Positions 31,164 to 39,391 of a DNA stretch of 64,000 nucleotides are shown in pieces. Each line of letters opens with the position of its first letter. Position 1 is the first letter of the stretch. Under the pieces are notes generated by a model, which saw only the letters and a program-made list of their open reading frames with translations, was not told the origin of the DNA and ran no database searches. Position numbers and translations under genes: made by a program. This DNA comes from Paralteromonas sediminis (GTDB lineage Bacteria; Pseudomonadota; Gammaproteobacteria; Enterobacterales; Alteromonadaceae), in assembly GCF_003820355.1 (NCBI RefSeq), contig NZ_RPOK01000007.1:1-64000 (forward strand), given 5' to 3'.

Positions 31164-32708
31164 TCAGCGGTTTCTTCCATATTGCTCGTGAGAAGACACC
31201 CAATCAGAAGACGAAATTGCAGAGGCAAGAGATACCTCTCCAGCTAAAGCTACTGCACCCACTATTTCAGCAAATTTATAGCAGCGGTCGCGACCGTAAC
31301 AATCCATCATCTGTAAACATTCCTTTTGAGTACCAATACCCGTGCCACCGCCATATGTGGCCACTATGAGTGATGGTATTGTCAATGAAAGATACAAGTC
31401 CCCTTCTTCGGTTAGCTCCGAATACATTATCGCCGCAGAGGATTCTGATACGTTTGCTACGTCTTGCCCAGTTGCGATGAACATAGCGGTAATCCCATTG
31501 GGGGAGTGCAACCCTGTGTTGTTCACCCCCGACAAAAATGACCCCACAGCGGATACTCTGGCGTGATAATCGATTTGCTTGGGATCCACCCGCATCACAT
31601 CCAACAAGTGCTCTCGCTTGATTGTCGCTTCTGCTACCACCCGCTTGCCACGAGTTCGCATGATATTTATTTGCGAGGCTTTTTTGTCAGTGGCAAAGTT
31701 CGATTCTAAATAGAAGTCTTTAATGCCTTCATAGTGGTCAAGAATCCAGCCACAGGCAGCAAACGTGGCACGCCCCACCATATTCTGGCCTGCCGCGTCT
31801 CCCGTTTTGTAGTTAAAACGCAAAAACGCAAATTTGTTAGACAGAAAATTATCAATATAAGTGAGCTTAGCAACAGAAGAGGTAGATTCCGCATGCTCAC
31901 GAATCGGCCCCATATTTTCATTGACCCATTTCACAAAGTCTCTTGCGCCGCGGGCATTTTCAAATACAAAAACTGGCGCACGTTGCATAGCATCGTCAAT
32001 CACAGTGGCCGTGATACCGCCACTGGCGTTGAGTAATTTCATTCCGCGGTTGTATGAAGCAACCAAGGTACCCTCTGTTGTAGCCATGGGGATCATGAAC
32101 TCCCCCTGTGCATGCTCACCGTTGACTACGACTGGCCCAGCCACCCCCATTGGGACCTGAGCAACGCCGATAAAATGTTCTATGTTGCCCTTTAATGTTT
32201 GTGGGTCGATTGAATATTTACCGACATGGTCGAGTTTGGCGCCCGAAAAGTTTTCGAATGCCTGTTGCCGCGTTTTTATAATTGCCTGCCCGTAGTCATC
32301 ATGAGGATCACGTGGGATCCCTGTGACAGGTTTGTCATCTGATGAAATGTTGTCTTCCACTTCAAACTTGAGCTTGCCAAATGGGGCTGCTCGAAAAGAA
32401 ATCCCCAACTTGCGTTTTTCGGGGCTTATAGGTTCATCAATGTCCATCAGTACAGTGACTGCGTCCCGCAAAGGGAAAGGAATATTACCGTCCTGATTAA
32501 CTTCTGCCATGGAGAGAATTTTATGCGCACCTATCTGCAAGCTAATTTTACTTGGGTCAATTTCTTTTCCGTCCAACGTAACAAACAGTAACTCTTCAAT
32601 GGTCGCGTCTTTTAGACGGTTTTTGAGCATAAAGCTCACTGTTTTATTTCGCTTTGTTAAGCTGGCTCTGGTGTACAGCTGCTTTAATAACATACTTGGC
32701 ACAAACAT
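31164..32708 (-). CDS. hydroxymethylglutaryl-CoA reductase, class I-like
   Basis: This enzyme (about 514 residues from ATG 32708; AGGAG seven bases upstream) reduces HMG-CoA to mevalonate or the reverse. Catalytic residues of the family are recognisable: Glu in PMATTEGTLVAS, Lys in DKKASQINIMRTRGK, Asp in ATGQDVANV, His in the C-terminal VSSHEQYGRNR. The normally DAMGxN motif reads DAAGQNM. The N-terminal about 120 residues are an extension not in the catalytic core and not a membrane domain. It is convergent with the amidohydrolase and divergent from the RiPP operon. No other mevalonate-pathway gene is in the window. Confidence 0.93.
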   Translation of the reverse strand: MFVPSMLLKQLYTRASLTKRNKTVSFMLKNRLKDATIEELLFVTLDGKEIDPSKISLQIGAHKILSMAEVNQDGNIPFPLRDAVTVLMDIDEPISPEKRKLGISFRAAPFGKLKFEVEDNISSDDKPVTGIPRDPHDDYGQAIIKTRQQAFENFSGAKLDHVGKYSIDPQTLKGNIEHFIGVAQVPMGVAGPVVVNGEHAQGEFMIPMATTEGTLVASYNRGMKLLNASGGITATVIDDAMQRAPVFVFENARGARDFVKWVNENMGPIREHAESTSSVAKLTYIDNFLSNKFAFLRFNYKTGDAAGQNMVGRATFAACGWILDHYEGIKDFYLESNFATDKKASQINIMRTRGKRVVAEATIKREHLLDVMRVDPKQIDYHARVSAVGSFLSGVNNTGLHSPNGITAMFIATGQDVANVSESSAAIMYSELTEEGDLYLSLTIPSLIVATYGGGTGIGTQKECLQMMDCYGRDRCYKFAEIVGAVALAGEVSLASAISSSDWVSSHEQYGRNR

Positions 32709-33070
32709 CATGACTCTCCTAGGTAGGTGTCGATTATTATTCTCAATTCTATATTTAACCCTTACCTTTTTAATTTCCAGCTTTTTTCTAGTTTTGTTAA
32801 TGAGACAAATTACATAGTTATTGGGACATTTAGACCTTCCAAACTGGAAAAAAAGGCCTTTTCTCACTCTGGCAAGCGAGCGTTAGTCACGCCTCGTATT
32901 CTCTTTCGGGTCGGGAGCATTAACCTCGTCACGGAGGTGCCATGGAACCGGTGCCAAGGAGACGGACAAAGTAGGGACACTAGGTTTTTCAGCCCGTTTA
33001 CATGGAATTTATATGTGCCCAGGGATGGGCTGACTTTTCATTATCCACAACAAGGAGTGTGCTAAGGATC
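32709..33070. other. divergent promoter region of the RiPP operon and HMG-CoA reductase
   Basis: This 360-base gap separates divergent genes. It holds no convincing protein gene; an in-frame N-terminal extension of the HlyD frame from 33002 is less likely than the start at 33071. One short frame, ATG 32942-TAG 32974 (10 residues, MEPVPRRRTK), has GGAGG four bases before it. A weak plus-strand promoter-like pair (TTGTTA, TAGTTA) lies near 32795-32825. Confidence 0.4.
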
Positions 33071-34336
33071 ATGGTTGAGCAAATGAGGACAGGGTTGTTT
33101 CGCAGACAAGTCATTGACAGGCAAGGCCAGTCATTATTTGGAAAGGTGATCGTGACACCTCAGATGCCTACCTATCTAGTGGTGAGTATCTTATTGGTCT
33201 GGTTAATCTCTGGTATTTATTGGCTGCTCACTGGTAGTTATGCTCGGCAGGTGAGTGCCACCGGATGGATAGAGCCAAAAAATGGGGTAGTACAACATTT
33301 CGCCTCTCGCACATCGGGCACTGTCAAATCAGTGCAAGTTTCAGCCGGAGAGTGGGTTGAAAAAGATCAGGTACTGATGCGGATTGAAACTGAATCCTAT
33401 ACCAGCACCGGAAAGCCCGTCGCAGAACTAATTTTGGACCAGTTGTATTGGTTAAGAGCTGACTTAGAGCGTCAGATCACTCGGGCAAGCGAAGAGTTTG
33501 ACATGCAGCTTGCCGAGAAGCGCAGCCAGCTAAACCATCTAAAGCGTGATTCCGAGCATTTAAGGCGAATATATTCCTCAGTTAGCCAGCAGGCGGACCT
33601 GTCGTCAGAAAACCTGAAAAAAGTTGAGAAACTACATCGTGAGGGGTGGGTGAATGGATCAGATTTGGATCACGCTAAACAAGGTGCATTGCGTGCTCAA
33701 ACACAAAGACTTCAAATGGGACGTGAGCTTATCAAACTGGAGGAGCAAATTAGTGCATTACGCTTTCAGTTAAATCAGCTCCCAACACAACAACAAAATT
33801 ATGTTGCCAACTTGGAAAGACAGAAAAGAGAAAACGAACAACGCTTGATACAGCTCAATGCCGAGCGTCAGGAAGTCATACTGGCAAAAACTAGCGGTCA
33901 TATAACAGAAGTGTTAGCTATACCAGGCCAGAGGCTTAATGTAAGTAAGCCATTACTTTCAATAATGAGTAACGACAAAAAGATGGAGGCTACCATTCTT
34001 CTGCCAGTAAACGCGGCAGGTTTTGTACAGACTGGTCAAGCCCTGAAGATTAGATACGATGCCTTTCCACATGAAAAGTTCGGTTTGTTTAACGGAACGG
34101 TGACGTCAATATCAGAAAGTGTTCTTCTACCCAACGAGCTCTATCGGACGACTGTTGCGATCAATGAGCCGTTTTATCTTGTGCGTGCAGAGCTCAATCG
34201 AGACAGCATCACTGCGTATGGAAAGTCAATTCGCCTAAAAGCTGGCATGACGTTAAGCACTCAAATTACTACTGGTCATCGCTCAATCCTGGAATGGCTA
34301 TTTGAACCCCTCTTATCACTGAAAGGAAGGGTATAG
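33071..34336 (+). CDS. HlyD-family membrane fusion protein of the RiPP exporter
   Basis: This 421-residue adaptor has a single N-terminal membrane segment (about 34-55), biotinyl-lipoyl-like halves flanking a long coiled coil (about 130-275; Glu/Gln/Leu-rich), and a beta-barrel region with KTSGHITEVLAIPGQRLN. It should link the inner-membrane ABC exporter to an outer-membrane channel such as TolC, which is not encoded here. The start is ATG 33071 (MVEQMRTGLFRRQ) with AAGGAG 13 bases upstream. It ends four bases before the exporter gene, so the two form an operon. It resembles adaptors of peptide (bacteriocin-type) exporters. Confidence 0.9.
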   Translation: MVEQMRTGLFRRQVIDRQGQSLFGKVIVTPQMPTYLVVSILLVWLISGIYWLLTGSYARQVSATGWIEPKNGVVQHFASRTSGTVKSVQVSAGEWVEKDQVLMRIETESYTSTGKPVAELILDQLYWLRADLERQITRASEEFDMQLAEKRSQLNHLKRDSEHLRRIYSSVSQQADLSSENLKKVEKLHREGWVNGSDLDHAKQGALRAQTQRLQMGRELIKLEEQISALRFQLNQLPTQQQNYVANLERQKRENEQRLIQLNAERQEVILAKTSGHITEVLAIPGQRLNVSKPLLSIMSNDKKMEATILLPVNAAGFVQTGQALKIRYDAFPHEKFGLFNGTVTSISESVLLPNELYRTTVAINEPFYLVRAELNRDSITAYGKSIRLKAGMTLSTQITTGHRSILEWLFEPLLSLKGRV

Positions 34337-34340
34337 CACA

Positions 34341-36491
34341 ATGACAACGGACACATTTACAGCGACCACCTTCAAGCCATCGCTCAATCTATGGAAGAAA
34401 TCCACGCCACTGGTACTTCAGGCTGAGAGCAGCGAATGTGGACTTGCCTGCCTGGCAATGATTGGTGGTTTCTATGGACAAACGCCGGATATGGTATCCA
34501 TGCGCGCCAAATATGCTATTCCCAGCCAGGGAGCCAACTTAAATCAGATAATAAAAATTGCCGCTGACTGGGGGATGTCTGCTAGGGCGTTAAAACTAGA
34601 GTTGAGCCATTTAGAGCAGTTGTCTTTGCCTTGTATTCTGCATTGGGACATGAATCATTTTGTTGTACTCTCGTCTGTTTCCAAGCGCTCAGCAACCATT
34701 CTTGATCCTGCAATAGGCAAGCGAACCCTGTCCATTGGGCAAGTGTCTGAGCATTTTACTGGTATCGCACTTGAACTCTCTCCTACAGGGGACTTCACTC
34801 AGAAACGACGTCGAACGGCTCTTACACTCTCGCACTTTATCAAAAATACAACCGGACTAAAAAGGCAGTTTGTTGTGCTGCTTACATTGTCGATGTTGCT
34901 ACAACTTTTTGCTGTGCTCTCACCCTACTACATGCAAATAGTCATCGACGATGTCATTGCTAGGCATGATACTGCACTGCTTAGTGTTCTGGCACTTGGT
35001 TTCTCTCTGTTACTGCTAATTGAAGTAGGTACCCTCAGCTTTCGACAGTGCATTGTCCTAGCACTGAGCAGTAGGCTTAATCTGCAAATGAGTTGTCGCG
35101 TTTTTCAGCACCTTATCAGGTTACCTTATAGCTATTTTGCCAAACGGCATCTGGGCGATGTAGTTTCCCGATTCCAGTCGCTAGGACCAGTGAGAGAAAT
35201 GCTAACACAAGGCATCATTGGCGCTATTTTGGACGGTTTTTTGGCCATAGTCACACTGCTGGTCATGTGTATTTATAACTTTCAGTTGACACTTGTCACG
35301 CTGACTGTTGTAACGCTTTACTTCACGATAAAGCGCATTATTTTTGTCCCCATGCACAGAATAAGTGCAGAGCAAATAGCGGCACGTGCGAATGAAAACA
35401 CCCACTTCATGGAATCAGCGCGAGCCATAAAAACCATAAAATTATTCAATCAAGAAGCAAACAGAGAAAACAGTTGGCAACATAAGTTAGTCGAATTACT
35501 AAATAAGGATATAGCAATCGGACGCTGGCATATCACAGCTCAGGCCATACAAAAGTTACTCTTCGGTGCCGAAAATCTCATCATTATTTACTTTGCGGCT
35601 ACATCTATAATGGCAGGGGTGATGAGTGTGGGAATGGTATACGCGTTTATGGCATACAAAACACGGTTTATCGGTGCTATTGACAGCATCATTACTACTT
35701 TTATCGAGCTCAGGTTGCTTAATGTCCATTTTGAACGTCTCAGTGATATTGTTTTCACAGAGCGGGATAAACTCACCGACGATTCATACCATCATGACAA
35801 TACCTCTTCAGCCCCTCTTGGAATAGATGTTGAGCAAATAACACACAGCTACAGCAAACACTCTCCAAATACCTTTACCAACCTAACTTTTTCAATCAAG
35901 CCGGGTGAATGTGTTGCCATCACGGGAAAAAGTGGATGTGGTAAAACAACTCTTTTGCATTGTTTGATGGGACTATTGACTCCTACTGACGGCGAAATCA
36001 GAGTTGGCGGCAAACAGTTAAGTACCTCACCACATCTAAGAGGTCGTTTTGCCGCTGTGATGCAGGATGATCAATGCTTGTCAGGCAACATTATCGACAA
36101 CATCACTTGCTTCGATCCAGCTCCAGACATGAACCGAGTCATTCAGGCGTCAAAAGTGGCAAGTCTGCATCAGGACATAAGCAACATGCCAATGCAGTAT
36201 CAAACACTTATCGGTGATATGGGAAGTTGTCTTTCTGGCGGGCAGCAACAACGTCTTTTAATTGCTCGAGCACTTTACAAACAACCCTCAATTATCTTTA
36301 TGGATGAAGCCACTGCCAATTTAGATGTAGCCACAGAAAGGACGGTAGGCAACAACATTGCTAAGCAAAAAGTCACTAGAGTTATTGTCGCTCACAGACC
36401 CCAAACCATCGCCATGGCAGACCGTGTATTACATCTGCATAACGGCACCCTTCAACACCTTACTAAAACAGCAACAGGAGAAACACCATGA
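34341..36491 (+). CDS. peptidase C39-containing ABC peptide exporter (PCAT)
   Basis: This 716-residue protein combines three parts. A C39 peptidase (about 1-145) has Gln27, Cys33 in AESSECGLACLAMI, His106 in WDMNHFVVL and Asp122 in ILDPAIG. About six membrane segments lie around 165-450. An ATPase has Walker A GKSGCGKTT (about 528), signature LSGGQQQRLLI and Walker B IIFMDEATANLD. Such exporters cut double-glycine-type leaders and export the core. The matching Gly-Ser leader is in the peptide encoded downstream. Overlap with the next gene is four bases (ATGA). Confidence 0.95.
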   Translation: MTTDTFTATTFKPSLNLWKKSTPLVLQAESSECGLACLAMIGGFYGQTPDMVSMRAKYAIPSQGANLNQIIKIAADWGMSARALKLELSHLEQLSLPCILHWDMNHFVVLSSVSKRSATILDPAIGKRTLSIGQVSEHFTGIALELSPTGDFTQKRRRTALTLSHFIKNTTGLKRQFVVLLTLSMLLQLFAVLSPYYMQIVIDDVIARHDTALLSVLALGFSLLLLIEVGTLSFRQCIVLALSSRLNLQMSCRVFQHLIRLPYSYFAKRHLGDVVSRFQSLGPVREMLTQGIIGAILDGFLAIVTLLVMCIYNFQLTLVTLTVVTLYFTIKRIIFVPMHRISAEQIAARANENTHFMESARAIKTIKLFNQEANRENSWQHKLVELLNKDIAIGRWHITAQAIQKLLFGAENLIIIYFAATSIMAGVMSVGMVYAFMAYKTRFIGAIDSIITTFIELRLLNVHFERLSDIVFTERDKLTDDSYHHDNTSSAPLGIDVEQITHSYSKHSPNTFTNLTFSIKPGECVAITGKSGCGKTTLLHCLMGLLTPTDGEIRVGGKQLSTSPHLRGRFAAVMQDDQCLSGNIIDNITCFDPAPDMNRVIQASKVASLHQDISNMPMQYQTLIGDMGSCLSGGQQQRLLIARALYKQPSIIFMDEATANLDVATERTVGNNIAKQKVTRVIVAHRPQTIAMADRVLHLHNGTLQHLTKTATGETP

Positions 36492-36736
36492 CTACCACAA
36501 CACTCGATGAAAAACTTAATCTGCTCTCTAAACGCGAGTTGCAGGTGGCGCATAAAATTATGGAAGGCGCCCCAAATAAACTTATTGCACGAGAACTGTT
36601 TATCAGTGAAAGGACGGTAAAGTTCCATTGTGCCAATATTTATCGCAAGTTGGATATTCCCAACAGAGCGGGCCTCATGGCGAATTTTTTTCGCCATCTT
36701 TATCAACCCGTTGTCAGAGCGGAAAACCAGATTTAG
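36488..36736 (+). CDS. stand-alone LuxR-type helix-turn-helix regulator
   Basis: This 82-residue protein is almost only a GerE/LuxR DNA-binding domain. LSKRELQVAHKIMEG (about 13-27) is the start of the domain and ISERTVKFHCANIYRKL (about 39-55) is the recognition region. There is no receiver or autoinducer domain. It overlaps the exporter stop by four bases and precedes the precursor, so autoregulation of the operon is a reasonable inference. The partner signal, if any, is unknown. Confidence 0.9.
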   Translation: MTTTTLDEKLNLLSKRELQVAHKIMEGAPNKLIARELFISERTVKFHCANIYRKLDIPNRAGLMANFFRHLYQPVVRAENQI

Positions 36737-36781
36737 CGTGTAATCGCTAAACACAGCACTTTGTTTGTTTTAAGCAAACAA
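36732..36781 (+). other. two AT-rich hairpins between the LuxR gene and the precursor
   Basis: TTTAGCG / CGCTAAA (36732-36751, 6-base loop) and TTGTTTG / CAAACAA (36761-36781, 7-base loop) are both perfect 7-bp stems. They could mark an RNA processing site that separates the abundant precursor message from the transporter message. No T-run supports termination. Confidence 0.4.
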
Positions 36782-36812
36782 GGACGTTAATTACTATGAA
36801 AGGAAGACAATA

Positions 36813-37001
36813 ATGCAACATCCATTTGAAATAACTGAATTAACCAATCAAGAATGTGAGCAAGCTGCCGGCAGCGCCTCTGCGGCTCATGACATCAACA
36901 CTGATTCATTTTACACACCAGGCATTCTGCCTCCCCCCATTTTCATCACGTTTGCGTTAGGTGAAGATGGCGGAGAACTTCCCATTGATGATTTTGTATA
37001 G
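36813..37001 (+). CDS. graspetide-type RiPP precursor peptide, Gly-Ser leader
   Basis: This 62-residue peptide is preceded by AAGGAAG, a good ribosome site. The leader MQHPFEITELTNQECEQAAGS (1-21; here written as MQHPFEITEL plus TNQECEQAAGS) fits the double-glycine pattern: Leu10 at -12, Glu14 at -8, Ala18 at -4, Gly20 at -2, Ser21 at -1. The 41-residue core contains Thr/Ser at 23, 30, 32, 35 and 46 and acids at 27, 31, 51, 52, 55, 59 and 60. Most acceptors precede the acids, as in graspetides. The core lacks Lys, Arg and Cys, so ester rings fit best. It has a Pro-rich, hydrophobic middle (ILPPPIFITFAL) and no TxRYPSD-like motif. A stop codon and long hairpin follow. Confidence 0.82.
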   Translation: MQHPFEITELTNQECEQAAGSASAAHDINTDSFYTPGILPPPIFITFALGEDGGELPIDDFV

Positions 37002-37026
37002 GCGATAAATCCAAAATCATAACGAT

Positions 37027-37054
37027 GCCCAAGTGCAATGCATTGCATTTGGGC
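37027..37054 (+). other. long near-perfect hairpin between precursor and ATP-grasp gene
   Basis: GCCCAAGTGCAAT and ATTGCATTTGGGC (28-base palindrome, one G-U pair) lie 26 bases after the precursor stop and 28 bases before the ATP-grasp start. No T-run follows. It may stabilise the precursor message and reduce read-through, giving more precursor than enzyme. The bases between it and ATG 37083 carry AAGGGC as a ribosome site. Confidence 0.6.
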
Positions 37055-37082
37055 TACTTGTCTTAATATACAAGGGCGCAGT

Positions 37083-37979
37083 ATGGCTGTAACACTTATT
37101 GTTGGTGATGAAAAAGAATACCAAATTCATTGCATTGCCGTTAGGTTACGTGAAATGGGCAGCGAGGTGCGCTGCCTTCAACTTTCAGACTTTCCACTTA
37201 AAAATGCCATTAGCTGGCAGCCTGACTGCGGCCAAGGCTACTTACATCTAAACAATGAGAGCTTTAGTTTTAATGACATAAAGAGTGTCTATTGGCACAG
37301 AGCACAGGCTTGTCAGTCTGAACAAGCGACAACGGGTAACTGGCTAAAGAAGGAAGTCCAAAGCGCACTGTCTCCTCTTTTGAATTGTCTTAGCATTCGT
37401 TGGATCAACCCAATTTCAGCGTTGCAATACCATCAAAACAAACCTAGGCAACTTAATCATGCAGTCCGACTTGGCGCAGTAATACCTCCTACTTATATCG
37501 GCAACAACCCACGCTGCGCGTTGGACTTTTTACGCCAACACAGTGTTTGTATTTTTAAGCCCGTGCAAGGTGGTGCATTGACGCAACCAGTTTGTCATAA
37601 ACAACGTCACATGGATCACTTGCAATCCGCATTGCGTTTGGCACCTGTTACGCTGCAGGCAAAAGTCGGCACAAGCAACGTGCGTACTTTTGTTCTGGGA
37701 AATACTTTGCTGAGCGCAGAGTTAAAAACGGACTATTTGGACTTCAGAGAAGATAGCAATGTGCAAGTTCATGTGGTAACGCTGCCAGATAACATCGCTA
37801 ATTTAGCTCGAAGGATTTGCAGAGGGTTTGGCATGATTTGGTGTGCTATTGACTGGCGTATCGATGCCTACGGACAATTTTACTTTTTGGAAGCCAACCC
37901 CTGTCCTCACTTCTATCGATTTGAGCAATTAACCGGGCTACCTGTAAGTGAAGAACTAGGAAGGCTGTTATTGCATTAA
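37083..37979 (+). CDS. ATP-grasp peptide ligase, graspetide maturase type
   Basis: This 298-residue protein belongs to the ATP-grasp (MvdC/MvdD-like, RimK-related) group that makes ester/amide crosslinks in graspetides. Visible: an N-terminal Rossmann-like half ending VYWHRA, then RWINPISALQYHQNKPRQLNHA (split: RWINPISALQYH / QNKPRQLNHA), ATP-binding FKPVQGGALTQ, NVRTFVLG, and the metal-binding IDWRIDAYGQFYFLEANPCPHF. The start ATG 37083 follows AAGGGCGCAGT. A longer frame from 37038 has no ribosome site and starts in the hairpin. It is the last gene of the cluster and the only modifying enzyme visible. Confidence 0.85.
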   Translation: MAVTLIVGDEKEYQIHCIAVRLREMGSEVRCLQLSDFPLKNAISWQPDCGQGYLHLNNESFSFNDIKSVYWHRAQACQSEQATTGNWLKKEVQSALSPLLNCLSIRWINPISALQYHQNKPRQLNHAVRLGAVIPPTYIGNNPRCALDFLRQHSVCIFKPVQGGALTQPVCHKQRHMDHLQSALRLAPVTLQAKVGTSNVRTFVLGNTLLSAELKTDYLDFREDSNVQVHVVTLPDNIANLARRICRGFGMIWCAIDWRIDAYGQFYFLEANPCPHFYRFEQLTGLPVSEELGRLLLH

Positions 37980-37998
37980 AAAGGGCGCTGGCGCGCCC
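37978..37998 (-). terminator. rho-independent terminator of hslVU
   Basis: GGGCGC (37983-37988) and GCGCCC (37993-37998) form a stem with a four-base loop. On the minus strand it is followed by a T-run (37978-37982), ending hslU transcription at the convergent ATP-grasp gene. Confidence 0.8.
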
Positions 37999-38016
37999 TC
38001 TTAAAGTAGTTGCCGA

Positions 38017-39345
38017 TTACAAAATAAACCGACTTAAGTCTTCGTTGTCCACTAGCGCCTCGAGGTGACTATTAACATAGTTGGCATCAATAGTAATAGA
38101 CTCACCTGACTTTTCAGACGCATCGAAAGAAATCTCTTCCATTAAACGCTCAAGCACCGTGTGCAGACGTCGCGCACCGATATTTTCAGTTTTTTCGTTT
38201 ACTTGCCAGGCCGCCTCGGCGATGCGCTGGATACCACTTTCATCAAACGTTACCGACACGCCCTCGGTCGCCAACAACGCACGGTACTGTTCAGTGAGTG
38301 ACGCATTGGGTTCTGTAAGAATACGTTTGAAGTCCTCAACTTTAAGCGCTGACAGTTCTACCCGAATGGGCAAGCGGCCTTGTAGCTCCGGGATTAAGTC
38401 AGAGGGTTTAGCCATCTGGAATGCACCTGAGGCAACAAACAATATGTGGTCAGTTTTGATCATACCGTGTTTGGTAGATACCGTTGAGCCTTCAACCAAA
38501 GGCAGCAAGTCGCGCTGTACGCCTTCACGAGAAACATCGGCACTTCCTGTGCCTTCTCGTTTACAGATTTTGTCAATTTCATCAATAAAAACAATGCCAT
38601 TTTGCTCTACCGCATCAATAGCTTTTTGTTTTAGATCTTCCTGATTAACCAGCTTGGCAGCCTCTTCCTCTACTAATAGCTTCAGCGCTTCTTTGATCCT
38701 CAGCTTCTTCTTCTTCTTTTGAGAGCCTGACAAATTTTGGAACATGCCTTGTAGTTGATTGGTCATTTCTTCCATGCCTGGAGGCGCCATAATTTCAACA
38801 CCAACTTGTGGTTGTGCTATGTCGATATCGATTTCTTTGTCGTCTAGCTTGCCTTCTCTGAGCTTTTTACGAAACGTTTGGCGCGTCCCCCTGTCCTGTG
38901 CCTCTTCCTTTTCACCAAATACATTTTCAGCGCCTGGAAGTAGAACATCCAAAATGCGTTCTTCTGCGGCTTCTTCCGCGCGAAAACGCACTTTTTCCAT
39001 CTCTAGCTCTTTGGTCATTTTTACCGAGATATCAGCCAAATCCCGAATAATAGATTCGACTTCTTTACCTACATACCCTACCTCGGTGAATTTTGTAGCT
39101 TCAACCTTGATAAAGGGCGCATGGGCCAATTTCGCTAGACGCCTCGCAATTTCAGTTTTACCAACACCTGTGGGCCCGATCATGAGTATATTTTTCGGTG
39201 TAACTTCTTGTCTTAACTCTTCAGGCAGCTGCATGCGGCGCCAACGATTCCTAAGTGCAATAGACACTGCGCGTTTGGCGTCTTGCTGGCCGATTATATG
39301 ACGGTCTAGCTCGTGTACAATTTCTCTGGGCGTCATTTCAGACAT
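38017..39345 (-). CDS. hslU: ATP-dependent protease ATPase subunit HslU
   Basis: HslU, 442 residues, is an AAA+ unfoldase that feeds proteins to HslV. Walker [14 protein letters not shown] (about 53-65), Walker [10 protein letters not shown], a HslU-specific I domain (about 110-240), the GxGS-type pore loop and the C-terminal [14 protein letters not shown] tail that inserts into HslV are present. It follows hslV by 46 bases. Confidence 0.98.
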   Translation of the reverse strand: MSEMTPREIVHELDRHIIGQQDAKRAVSIALRNRWRRMQLPEELRQEVTPKNILMIGPTGVGKTEIARRLAKLAHAPFIKVEATKFTEVGYVGKEVESIIRDLADISVKMTKELEMEKVRFRAEEAAEERILDVLLPGAENVFGEKEEAQDRGTRQTFRKKLREGKLDDKEIDIDIAQPQVGVEIMAPPGMEEMTNQLQGMFQNLSGSQKKKKKLRIKEALKLLVEEEAAKLVNQEDLKQKAIDAVEQNGIVFIDEIDKICKREGTGSADVSREGVQRDLLPLVEGSTVSTKHGMIKTDHILFVASGAFQMAKPSDLIPELQGRLPIRVELSALKVEDFKRILTEPNASLTEQYRALLATEGVSVTFDESGIQRIAEAAWQVNEKTENIGARRLHTVLERLMEEISFDASEKSGESITIDANYVNSHLEALVDNEDLSRFIL

Positions 39346-39391
39346 AGTTAATTTTTTCCATTGCTTTACGCAGGTTATTAAACCAACGCAA

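Noticed and set aside
33002-33070. Longer start for the HlyD-type adaptor gene
   Set aside because: The 23 extra residues have no family match, and AAGGAG lies before the start at 33071.
36813-37001. Precursor as a lanthipeptide or disulfide bacteriocin
   Set aside because: The core has no Cys; the only Cys is in the leader, and no LanB/C/M-type enzyme is nearby.
37027-37054. Hairpin as a rho-independent terminator
   Set aside because: No T-run follows on the transcribed strand.
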